Assembly: GCA_029255685.2 (NCBI GenBank)
Contig: CM055319.2
Location: forward strand, 24,026,247-24,090,246
Direction: 5' to 3'
Source: Silene conica
Taxonomy: Eukaryota; Streptophyta; Magnoliopsida; Caryophyllales; Caryophyllaceae
Length of the DNA: 64,000 bases
In this document: piece by piece, positions 54,598 through 64,000 of the stretch
Layout of the letters: each line of letters begins with the position of its first letter
Position numbering within the stretch: position 1 is the first letter of the stretch
The notes under the pieces: model-generated
The model's database searches: none
What the model was told of the DNA's origin: nothing
The model's input: the letters and a program-made list of their open reading frames with translations, nothing else
Made by a program: the position numbers and the translations under genes

Positions 54598-55798
54598 GAA
54601 ACTAAAGGTTGGTGACAAAGATCAAACATATCTATGGCACTGTCGTATGGGACACATAAATTAAAAACGTGTAAAGCAGCTAATACAGAATGGCGCTATA
54701 TCTCCATTTGATTATGAATTATTTGGCACATGTGAATCATGTCTGATAGGCAAAATGACTCGTATTTCCTTCAAAGGTGTTGGAATGCGCGCTGCTGACC
54801 TATTAGGCCTCGTACATACAGATGTATGTGGACCTATGTCAATCACCGCACGAGACGACTATAGATATTTCATCACTTTCACAGACGATTTAAGTAGATA
54901 CGGATATGTCTACTTAATGAAGCATAAAAGTGAATCCTTTGAAAAGTTCAAGGAATTCCAGGCGAAGGTTGAAAACCAACTGGATAGAAAGATTAAAGCA
55001 CTACGATCAGATCGTGGTGGTGAGTATCTTTCGCATGAGTTTGATCAACACCTTAAAATTTGTGGTATAGTACTACAATTAACTCCACCTGGAACACCAC
55101 AATTAAATGGTGTGTCCGAACGGAGAAATCGAACACTATTAGATATGGTTCGATCCATGATGAGTCACAGAGTTGTGCCAGATTCATTATGGGGCTTTGC
55201 TCTATTGTCAGCTGCTCTTATACTTAACCAAAATCCGTCTAAAGCTGTTGACAAGACTCCATATGAGATATGGAAGGGAACCGTCCCTAACTTGTCCTTT
55301 ATTCGGGTTTGGGGCTGCGAGGCTTATGTCAAGTGGAGACACGAGGATAAGCTTGGCCCGCGATCGGTCAAGACATACTTTATTGGTTATCCAAAAGGAA
55401 TGTTTGGTCATTACTTCTATTCGCCTACCGAACACCGCGTTTTTGTTGCGGCTAGTGCGAAGTTCTTAGAGAAAGAGTTTCTCGAGAATAAGAAAATTAA
55501 TAGAACCTTCGATCTATCGGTGGTTCAAGAACCAAGTACTGAGCAACCAATGGAGGAAACCGTTCCTTCATCTTATGTTACAGTCATAATTTCTGAGAAA
55601 CCTAGAAGGTCGGGTAGACACTCCATTCCTCCAGATAGATACATCGGTATGATCGAGGAACTTGACGGAGTTGACGTTTTTCTCTTAGAGAGTAGCGAAC
55701 CCGTGACCTATAAAGGTGCCATGACCTGTTCCGACTCAAAGCTATGGCTTAATGCCATGATATCCGAAATGGACTCCATGATTGAGAATGATATATGA
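54598..55798 (+). pseudogene. Copia2 integrase
   Basis: Resumes as LKVGDKDQTYLWHCRMGHIN and is stopped by a TAA near 54662, where copia1 has GAG. The open part 54755-55798 carries HTDVCGPMS, TFTDDLSRYGYV, SDRGGEYLSHEF and NGVSERRNRTLLD, followed by FVAASAKFLEKEFLENK where copia1 is interrupted. It ends at a TGA (55796-55798) that replaces a Trp codon. Confidence 0.9.
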
Positions 55799-55801
55799 GA
55801 G

Positions 55802-57055
55802 TTGGTTGATTTGCCTGATAAGGTACAACCTCTTCAATGCAAATGGCTTTATAAGATAAAGCGCTCCATCGAGGGAAAACCAGACACCTATATGGCACGA
55901 CTAGTGGCAAAAGGTTTCACTCAAGTGCAAGGGTTGCACTATGATGAGATTTTTGCACCCGTAGTCATGCTGCGTTCCATTCGGATTATCTTAGCGATTG
56001 CTGCATTTCATGACTACGAAATATGGCAAATGGATGTGAAAACCGCCTTCTTAAACGGTTATTTGGAGGAGGACTTGTACATGGTACAACCCGAAGGTTT
56101 CATAGATCCTAAAAATCCTAAGAAAGTGTGCAAGCTTAAGCGTTCCATTTATGGACTTAAGCAAGCATCTAGGAGTTGGAATCATCGCTTCGACCAAGTG
56201 ATAAAAACGAATTGTTTTATTTGATCAGTCGAAGAACCATGCTAATATATCAAGTCGACTGGGAGCAAGATCGTCTTTCTGGTGTTGTATGTCGACGATA
56301 TACTCTTGATCGGAAATGACATCCCTCTCTGATCTTCGGTTAAAGTATAGTTAAAGAACCATTTCCAGATGAGGCACAATGTATATTGGGGATCCGTATC
56401 TGTAGAGATGGATCACGACGGATGTTATCACTGAGTCAGGAGTCTTATATAGATATGATTCTTGACAGATTCAGCATGACCAAGTCCTAAAAGGGGTTAC
56501 ATTCGATGATCTCAGGGGTGCATTTGAGTAAGACTCAGGCACCTAAGACACCGAAAGAGGTCGAGCGCATGAGTCGCATTCCTTATGCGTCAGCTATAGG
56601 ATCGATCATGTATGCCATGATATGCACACGTCCAGATGTGGCATATGCTTTGAGTATGACGAGTCGGTACCAAGGCAATCCAGGTGAACCACACTGGATG
56701 GCTGTGAAAAACATTCTTAAGTACCTACGGAGGACTAAAGATTGGGTATTGACTTATGGTGGAGGCACTGAGCTTTGCGCAAACGGTTACGTAGATGCTA
56801 GCTTCCAAACAGATCGAGATGACTCGAAATCTCAGTCTGGATTTGTTTTTACTCTTAATGGCGCTGCTGTCAGTTGGAAAAGCTCCAAGCAGAGTGTTGT
56901 TGTAGATTCTACTACTGAGTAAAAGGAGATAGTGATAGACAAGATTGCGACAGATGATAACATCACAGATCCTCTCACTAAACCATTAAGACATGATAAA
57001 CATGAAAGGCACGTTATTTCAATGGGAATTAAACGTGTTCTTGAGTTGTATTAGT
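55802..57055 (+). pseudogene. Copia2 reverse transcriptase and RNase H remnant
   Basis: The RT frame continues from the 55796 stop. 55802-56224 has ARLVAKGFTQVQGLHYDEIFAP and [15 protein letters not shown], ending at a TGA where copia1 has Arg. YVDDILLIGND is still readable near 56288 but lies among further stops and indels. 56506-56922 gives the connection and RNase H start (GYVDASFQTDRDDSKSQSG, STTE). The same ~200-base deletion as in copia1 follows, then IDKIATDDNITDPLTKPL. Confidence 0.88.
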
Positions 57056-57657
57056 ACTTTTTTGTGAATTGGACATTGTATCTATTTCATATACTATTTA
57101 TAACACCATCGATTTTGTTTTATATATTGTTTTACATGTGGATTATACTGACAACATTGAGCACCACAAAGTGAACTGAATTACATTATATTTGTTTTTG
57201 TCCGTAATCGCCTACACGAGCTGATAACTCTGGCAATTATTTTGTGACGTCGATTGATGGGGGGTTCAATAAACCATAAGTCAAACCGTTGACTGATCGA
57301 TCACAGATACGAGATTATAACGATAACTCGCAGGACATTTTCGTGACGACGCAATGGAGTCCTAAATGTTACAGAACATTTGGTGTCGGGTCGTGGATAG
57401 GACGTCCATCGTGTTCCTTGAGTCGATTCTTCTGACTGTTGACTGTTTCTTGAGATAAAGGGCAGTTTTGGGTGACTTTGATTTCTTTCTCACTAGCTGA
57501 CCGTAACTGGGGCTAAGCAGATTTTTTTTGGGTAATTTCATACTGCGCTTACATCTGCAAGATTCGAGTTGAAGGAAATATCCACCCCTTATCAGGTTTT
57601 AATATTTCTCAGGGCCACTCGAGGAGTAGTAACTGAAATGCTTGGCCACTCTCGTGT
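57056..57657 (+). other. Copia2 3' untranslated region, truncated
   Basis: Homologous to 8665-9255 of copia1. It ends near GGCCACTCTCGTGTACAC at the junction with duplicated segment U. The expected polypurine tract and direct junction to the 3' LTR are missing. Confidence 0.75.
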
Positions 57658-58155
57658 ACACAACCCGTATATATACTCTGTTCCCCAGCCACTCTCGTGT
57701 ACACCCCCTCCTTCCCCCATTTATTTCTCTCACAACCATGTCCCACACCGCATCTGGCCACCACTGACTCACGGTGGTTCCAGTGGTGGTGTCACCTTCC
57801 ACTCGTCTCACCTAAAACCTTCTAAAACAGCCCCACAAAACCGTTGAACACGCTGCAAAAACCCTGTTCCTAAAACCGTTATACCCACTGTCAAAACAAC
57901 CTCCTGCAGCCACCACACACCCTATAACCACCACCAAAACAACCTACTAACACACCCCTACCAGTAATCACGACCCACGACCAAAATATGAACGAATAAG
58001 CAATAGGAACGAACTGAATCAACACGCATAAACAAAACAGAGTATAAAACACGGGTTTACTGTTGACATTCACGGCTGTTTTAGGGACACCCACGGTGGT
58101 CCTTTGGTGGTTTAAGGATGACAAACATATTATTCATACAACAAGGATTACATAC
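57658..58155. repeat. Segment U, second copy
   Basis: Near-identical to 24047-24562 apart from small indels. Here it lies inside copia2, between its 3' untranslated region and an LTR. Confidence 0.85.
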
Positions 58156-59097
58156 TGTTGGAGCTAGTGTCCTCAACAGTTAGTGCGACAACACGGATAA
58201 ATCTCTTAAAGGAACACAAGGTATACTTTGTATTTTAGCCAGTTGATTCACATTTATCAATAACGGTTGGCTTGTTAGAAAGTTTGACGTTATTGTCATA
58301 CAGATGGTGGTAATCAACTGGTCCCTAAGAGTCACACCTAAAGGATGGAATCTGAGAGATATGATTAGATGAAAATGTAATCATATTGATACCTTATACG
58401 ACTAAACGTTAGTCAAAGTAATGATGATATAATTATTTAATACTGATTAAATAATTTTAGCTAAGACGAATTAAAATGTTAATTCGTGATTAAATGTAAA
58501 ATGTTATATTTAATTAGTGTGTAATGAAATCATTTAATAAGGATTAAATGATTCAGTTAAATATAAAAGGTTATATTTAATTGTTTAGATTATAAATATA
58601 CGATATTTATAAGATAAAACATTACGCAAAAGAGAGCTTAATAACCGAATTTAAGTAAATATAAAAATGATTACTAAGGCCGAAACTGATAAAATTTCGG
58701 CCAGATGGTGGATTTTCGGTCAGTAGTTGGAGATGCCATAAGATAGAGTTTGTTATTTGTTTAAGCAGTAGTTTAGGTAGATTCAAATACGGATTTGATT
58801 ATCCTATCTAAACTAGGTAAGGTGGTTAAGAGATATACGGACTATCAAACACCACCCCTATAAATAGCATATGGCACGCCTCCCTATACCTCACGAGTTC
58901 CCACGATAAATCCCTCATCTCTCTCTAGCTTTTCATCTTACACAAAATTAAAGGTAATTTTGTAGTTTCTAGCTCAGGAAAGGGTATTTCTCAGGACATC
59001 TTGGGTGCAACAATTAGGAGGATATCTGTTTTGATATCTGATCTTAGGCCTTTGCAAGGACAGAAGGTTAATTCTTGATCCCTATCTTTGTATCTTG
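58156..59097 (+). repeat. Copia3 5' LTR, copy A'
   Basis: 942 bases corresponding to 24563-25504. Preceded by CATAC, interrupted at TATCTTG by the copia2 LTR, and continued at 60040-60134. Confidence 0.85.
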
Positions 59098-60039
59098 TGT
59101 TGGAGCTGGTGTCCTCAACAGTTAGTGCGACAACACGGATAAATCTCTTAAAGGAACACAGGGTATACTTTGTATTTTAGTCAGTTGATTCACGTTTATC
59201 AATAACGGTTGGCTTGCTAGAAAGTTTGACGTTATTGTCATACAGATGGCGGTAATCAACTGGTCCCTAAGAGTCACACCTAAAGGATGGAATCTGAGAG
59301 ATATGATTAGATGAAAATGTAATCATATTGATACCCTATATGACCAAACGGTTAGTCAATGTAATGATGACATAATTATTTAATACTGATTAAATAATAT
59401 TAGCTAAGACGAATTAAAATGTTAATTCGTAATTAAATATAAAATGTTATATTTAATTATGTGTAATGAAATTATTTAATAAAGATTAAATGATTTAATT
59501 AAATATAAAAGGTCATATTTAATTAGTGGATTATAAATATAAGATATTTATAAGATAAAATATTACACAAGAGATATAACCGATTCTATAAAGATAGAAT
59601 TTCGGTCTGAGCAATTATTAAGTTGTTCAGTTGTTGTGAAGTGCTGTAGGTAGAACCAAATACGGATTTGGGGAATCCTAGTTGATGTCTAATAGCAAGG
59701 TTGTTTGCAGCTATAAATATGACATTCACTCTGCACTTAAGGGGCACGAGTTACACGACTACTTCCCTCCTCTCTCTCTAGCTTTTATTTTACACAAAAT
59801 TAAAGGTAATTTTACAATTTCTAGCTCAGAAAAGGGTATTTCTCAGGACATCTTGGGTGCAACGATTAGGAGGATATCTGTTTTGATATCTGATCTTAGA
59901 CCTTTGCAAGGACAGAAGGTTAATTCTTGATCCCAATCTTTGTATCTTGTTCTTCGTGTATGACTATGAATCATACATTATAAATTTGTTATAATCCTGC
60001 ATATAAAGGATTGAGAATATATACAGATATTTTCCCACA
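59098..60039 (+). repeat. Copia2 3' LTR (or solo LTR)
   Basis: 942 bp, TGTTGGAGCTGG to TTCCCACA, without the Helitron present in 25505-28899. Flanked by TCTTG and TCTGG. Confidence 0.9.
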
Positions 60040-60134
60040 TCTGGTTCTTCTTTTATGGCCATAAATCGTACATTACAAATTTGTTATAATTCTGCATATA
60101 AAGTATTGGGATTATATACGGATATTTTCCCATA
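60040..60134 (+). repeat. Copia3 5' LTR, distal tail
   Basis: The last ~90 bases of this LTR type, ending TTTTCCCATA just before the PBS TGGTATCAGAGC (60137-60148). Completes copy A'. Confidence 0.8.
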
Positions 60135-60136
60135 AG

Positions 60137-60148
60137 TGGTATCAGAGC
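60137..60148 (+). promoter_or_regulatory. Copia3 primer-binding site (tRNA-iMet)
   Basis: Intact TGGTATCAGAGC two bases after the LTR end. Confidence 0.85.
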
Positions 60149-61479
60149 ATAAGGCTTACAAATTTTATTTTTGTATGATTTTCATAAACGTTTTAAGAAA
60201 ATTGAGAAAAATTTTAGCCGTGTATTATTAGTTTTTAGCCGAGACAAGTGTTTTCGTTCGTCGTTTTCCTTTTGATTTATTGTTGTTGTTGTTGTCTTAA
60301 ACAGTTAAAATAACAATATAATAAATTTGTAGATGTTTTAATTTAATAAGGATTGAATTAAAACGTAAAAGGATATCGTCTCACATGTTCTTGAATGATA
60401 TAATTTGCTAAATAAATCGATCCCACTATAATCTTGATATTCGTCTTAAAAGGTTAATTTGAATGTTTAAGATTACAACAATATCTAATAAAGATTAGAA
60501 TTTTTGAAGGTTATCGATCCCGTATTTAGCAACCCGACATTAGTTATTCAAATTCATGAGTTTAAAAAAAAATCGAAAATCAGGCTGTCAAGTGTGTATT
60601 TACAATTTTCTAGGTTTGCGACGCTTTTCTGGGTTTTCAGCGCTTTTGTATTCAATTTCTGGAATACAGCGCTTTTCAAAAACGTCGCAAATAGATTAGC
60701 AACTTTTATAGCCGCCCTTACCCTTTTTCGACGCTTTTTCTTTCTTTTTCAGCGCTTCAATCTGTTCCAACCTTCTTTCTTGTGTGCGACGTTTTGTTAG
60801 CAGCGTTTTTGGGGTCTTTTTGCGACGCTTTTACGGTTTCAGCATTTCTAAACCACTGGAACTTTGGTTTTGTTTATTTTTTTTTCCTTTTCTCTCTTTT
60901 TGTCTCGGCTATCCTTTTAAGTCACGGGCTGTTTTTATTTTTTATACATTATAAAGATAATGTGTAATTTTTTTTGGGTGAAAAAGTTTACTAAGTTTTG
61001 ATACCTAAATTATTTTAAAACGGTTTAAAATAATGTTGAATTAATCATATTATATGATAATATGATTATGTTTGTTTGATTAAATTATGAGAATAAGTAC
61101 AGAATTATCACATTATTTAAATCAATAAATGGTGGTTTGGGTAAATTACTCTACATAATTACGAAATTATGTCTTGAAAGATTAATTTAATTAGTATGAT
61201 GCATTATATATATTATATTGTTGAATGAATGAATGATTTTATTTACAATTTCACAATCAGTTGTATTTTGTAATACTTAGTGTGACCTTAGTAAATTATG
61301 TTTTCGTAATGAAGGAAGCATAATTTGTGATGTATTTATGAGATCTCGAATCTATCTTGTGTAATATTTTTTTTTTTACGTTTTTGGGAATTAAATGTAA
61401 TAATAGGATTTTATTATGTAATTCTTCAAATGTAAATAAGAAGACCAAGACGGAGATCGGATTGCTCACTCCCACTACA
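60149..61479 (+). mobile_element. Copia3 leader
   Basis: Homologous to the copia2 leader. It holds repeated GCGACGC/CAGCGCTTTT words (60612-60850) and a perfect 11-bp inverted repeat with ACGG loop at 61009-61034. Cut at 61479 by a gypsy LTR before reaching gag. Confidence 0.75.
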
Positions 61480-62240
61480 TGTAACATCCCGTATTTTTTG
61501 TAAAAGTATATTTTAATAATTTAAAGTGTTTTTCGGAATTTAACAATGTTTTATTTAAATTCGTAAACGCATATTTGGGATATATTGTGTAACTTTCGTC
61601 TTGAGCTTTATTTTAATATCGAGGAGTAATATATTTCCTTGGGCATTTCCGTATCAAGCTTCCCGAACACTTGGTTTAAAACCCGTCTCATTCCATTTGT
61701 ACTTAAAAGGAAATAGAGGAAGGAAGCTTCCTAGTCCTTTCCTCATCCCCCTTATTTCTTGTTCACCAAGGTGAAAATAAGATATCGGACTTTCATTTGT
61801 TCTTCACAAACAAAAATCCCCAATTCACTAATCTCTTCATAAAATCTTCATTTCTTATCGGAATTTAGCGATTCTTGCGCCTTTGGATTCGTGAGATCAT
61901 CCCCGTCGTTTTAAGGTAATCAATTTCTTAATTTGGTTCGACGAATTTCCGGGCTGTTCTGCCCTAACTCGGTTTTCGTGTCCTTTACGGTGTTTCCGGT
62001 GATGTTAGGTGGTGCTCGTGTCAACCCGGAAGAAGACTTGGTGATTATTAACGAGGAACTCGAAGGTTTTGCTAAGTAAAGGTGACGATAATGAGTAACT
62101 CGACCTTTTGTCTAATATTAGCCCTTTATATGATTTTTAGTATATTTTGTTGATAGGAACATGTTTAGGATATGTGAAGTGTGGTTGTGATGCTGTAAAT
62201 TAGTTAAAATCATGCTACGGTTTGTTGTTTATATGCTTCT
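61480..62240 (+). mobile_element. Ty3/gypsy LTR, plus orientation (partial)
   Basis: Starts TGTAACATCCCGTATTTT directly in the copia3 leader, as plant Tekay/Del-type LTRs do. No ORF. Interrupted at 62241 by another LTR-like sequence, so its end is not visible. Confidence 0.65.
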
Positions 62241-62973
62241 TGTAAAACCCCTCGCGAAAGCGGAAAATTAAAACATACAAAGTACTAAAAATGCAGCGGA
62301 ATTAAAACTTTTTAACATAAACATGCGAGGTGAATTAAAACCTGAAAACTGAAACTGACATAAATAGAAATAGATAAGTATACTGTCTAAGTACAAAAAC
62401 CAAAATATATACAATAGCCTGGGATGGAACATCCCTACAGGCACCAACAAAAACTGTATCAAAACTAAGAGTCCAGCTAAACGATATAAGTGTAAGTCAT
62501 GATGGAAGGATCATCGCTCGCTAGCTCTCGTGTGAACCCTGCCAACCTGCATGTACCTACATACATGAAAACATGTACGCCACAATCAGTGGGGAGTGAC
62601 TAGAGTTCTCCTAGCCACCTTTTGTAACGACACGTAACAAGCAAAGCAAACAGAACACTCCAACATATATAAACATGTGAAGCATATCAATGTCTCAATA
62701 ACTGATCTCATACTATCATGCAAACTCTAATGCACGGCTCTCAACCAACTTCATAAACCGTTAGGAAGGAGAGCGGGTTTCCCTACTGGTTACCCAGTCG
62801 GGGGGTGTTTTAGTCCAATTATTTATGAAACCGATCAAAGAGTCATCCAATGCCTTGGATGAACAATAACAAAGTCAAGTATCATTCTCATCAATATAGA
62901 CTTCTACAATATCAATAACAACGTCTATATCTGACATTGTACCAACTCTAGGCAAGCAGATAAAATTCAGCAA

Positions 62974-63541
62974 GTATAAGGTTCAGCGGTCAACTTAAGA
63001 CATAACCTACATACTAATCATTCATCAAGTGTAAAGGTTCAGCGGTCAACTTAAGACATAACCTAAACACCAAAACATTCAGCAAGCAAGGACTCAGAGG
63101 CCAACTTAAGGCATGGACCCGCCAATCAGCAAGACACTAGACTCAGAGGCCAACTTAAGGCATAGACTAGCACCCAAAAGTAAAGGACTCAGAGGCCAGC
63201 TTAAGGCATGTCCCATCACTACATCACAAGATACTAGACTCAGAGGCCAGCTTAAGGCATGTCCTAGCATCAAACATCTGCACTCCGGGCAAGGTGTCAG
63301 TTCCTTAGCTATCCCGTTGTGCAGCTGCTCTACTCGTCAGACTCAGAGGCCAACTTAAGGCATGTTCCGACACGATCACAATCAAACATGTTTGGACTCA
63401 GAGGCCAGCTTAAGGCATGTCCCAGACACGACAAACATACACATATGGAGCTCAGAGGCCAGCTTAAGGCATATCCCCATATATGACAAACAACTCACGT
63501 ATTAAGTTCAGAGGCCAGCTTAAGGCATAACTTAATACGCA
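62974..63541 (-). repeat. Ten-unit hairpin array with conserved loop and unit-specific arms
   Basis: Ten imperfect repeats of about 45-70 bases with core CAGAGGCCAGCTTAAGGCA or CAGCGGTCAACTTAAGACA. Each core is flanked by two arms complementary to each other but different from unit to unit, for example CGTATTAAGTT with AACTTAATACG, GATACTAGAC with GTCCTAGCATC, CATATGGAG with ATCCCCATATATG. The inner stem covaries: GCC/GGC in units 3-10 and GTC/GAC in units 1-2, around the loop AGCTTAA/AACTTAA. Confidence 0.9.
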
Positions 63542-63667
63542 TCAATACAATATCATCAAAGTCTATGAACTAAACTATAGTTCTACTTTCTTAACATCTA
63601 ATCAACACTTAATTGACCCCGAGAACTAAGTTGAGGGAGAGTCGGTTTCCCTTTCGGTTACCCGACC

Positions 63668-63687
63668 GGGGGGGGGGGGGGGGGGGG
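63668..63687. repeat. G20 homopolymer
   Basis: Twenty consecutive G residues at the place where the upstream repeat copy (62800) has six. Confidence 0.95.
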
Positions 63688-63849
63688 TCTCTATCCTCTC
63701 TCCATTCCCGAACCCAATATAGTGTCGTCCATCCTTCGGGGACCTCAGATACATATCGAAGATACAAGGAACGAGTTTCAATCAAAACCAATTAACCGTT
63801 TAAAAGTTACAAAAGAATTACGAATTAAAAACACGCTACATGGATCCCC

Positions 63850-63971
63850 AGCCGGTCGGCAGGCAGCCGGCCTACCGGCTGGTAACCCATCTAAGCTTTC
63901 CTCTTCTTTTAAAACAAAACAACACAAAGGACTCCCATCCGGTCGGCAGGCAGCCGGCCTACCGGCTGGGA
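63850..63971. repeat. Two CCGGT palindromic repeats
   Basis: Two copies of a ~35-base unit with core CGGCAGGCAGCCGGCCT between arms CCAGCCGGT/ACCGGCTGG (first) and ATCCGGT/ACCGGCTGG (second), 90 bases apart. Confidence 0.85.
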
Positions 63972-64000
63972 ACCCAATCCCAACTTACGCAAAATCTTAA

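Larger units (their letters stand above)
25505..60039 (+). mobile_element. Copia2: Ty1/copia element with many nested insertions
   Basis: The 5' LTR is 25505-28899 (with a Helitron inside) and the 3' LTR is 59098-60039. TCTTG precedes the 5' LTR (25500-25504) and TCTGG follows the 3' LTR (60040-60044), a target duplication with one difference. Its internal parts are 28900-29457, 30672-33005, about 47431-47567 and 54598-57657; the rest is inserted DNA or a duplicated segment U-A. The sequence is closely related to copia1, but gag and pol carry many stops and frameshifts. Confidence 0.85.
62241..64000 (-). mobile_element. Gypsy-like LTR region, minus orientation, runs off the window
   Basis: Begins TGTAAAACCCCTCGCG, the inverted form of a gypsy LTR end, and resembles 15914. 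Noncoding. It contains a direct repeat with GGTTACCC (62764-62806 and 63629-63690), the hairpin array 62974-63541, a G20 run and CCGGT palindromic repeats. The other end lies beyond 64000. Confidence 0.55.

Noticed and set aside
62974..63541. CRISPR-like array
   Set aside because: Regular repeats with variable parts, but the variable parts are complementary flanks of each repeat rather than independent spacers, and the setting is plant LTR DNA.

Overview
The window is transposon-dense nuclear DNA of a flowering plant, probably a eudicot. The evidence is plant-type Ty1/copia, Ty3/gypsy, LINE-1, CACTA, Helitron and MITE sequences, nested several layers deep, with plant primer-binding sites (initiator Met tRNA and Asp tRNA). 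Caryophyllales is only a guess. I found no intact host gene; the sole host-like coding trace is a short TPR-like fragment at 16258-16372.

Layout. 1-560: 3' part of a Helitron-type PIF1 helicase (minus), cut by a minus-strand gypsy LTR (561-2091, resuming 10523-11289). That LTR holds a nearly complete, young copia element (copia1, 2092-10517, TSD CAAAC). 11290-15913: AT-rich, with MITEs. 15914-17039: LTR fragments, a CTCGATCGAG cluster and the TPR-like fragment. 17040-23621: a non-LTR retrotransposon with R2/R4-like architecture (N-terminal finger, RT, CCHC knuckle, restriction-like endonuclease) sitting in a (TAA)n microsatellite. A CACTA element (17951-20434, TSD TAA) splits its reading frame. 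24047-61479: a composite of two related copia elements. Copia2 (25505-60039) inserted into the 5' LTR of copia3 and itself carries a Helitron (25857-28311), a solo Athila-like LTR (29458-30666, TSD GTTGT), a minus-strand SIRE-like copia (33006-44487) with an extra ORF downstream of pol, a truncated LINE-1 (about 45090-47430) and a non-autonomous Athila-like element (47573-54592, TSD AATAA). 61480-64000: two more gypsy-type LTR regions.

How the parts relate. Almost all coding capacity is retrotransposon gag/pol, broken by nonsense codons and frameshifts. Copia1 and copia2 share the same RNase H deletion, so they probably descend from an already defective parent mobilised in trans. LTR pairs of copia1 and the Athila-like element differ at roughly 0.5% of sites by eye, so those insertions are recent.

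The most unusual signal is not a gene. Several unrelated LTR families carry serial short inverted repeats in which the loop is conserved while the two arms differ from unit to unit yet stay complementary to each other. The clearest case is a ten-unit array at 62974-63541; others lie in the SIRE LTR (33272-33370), the copia LTRs and leaders (for example 2396-2520), and possibly the first gypsy LTR. A second unexplained signal is the motif GGTCGGTCGACC, usually in close pairs, in unrelated elements and even inside an open reading frame.
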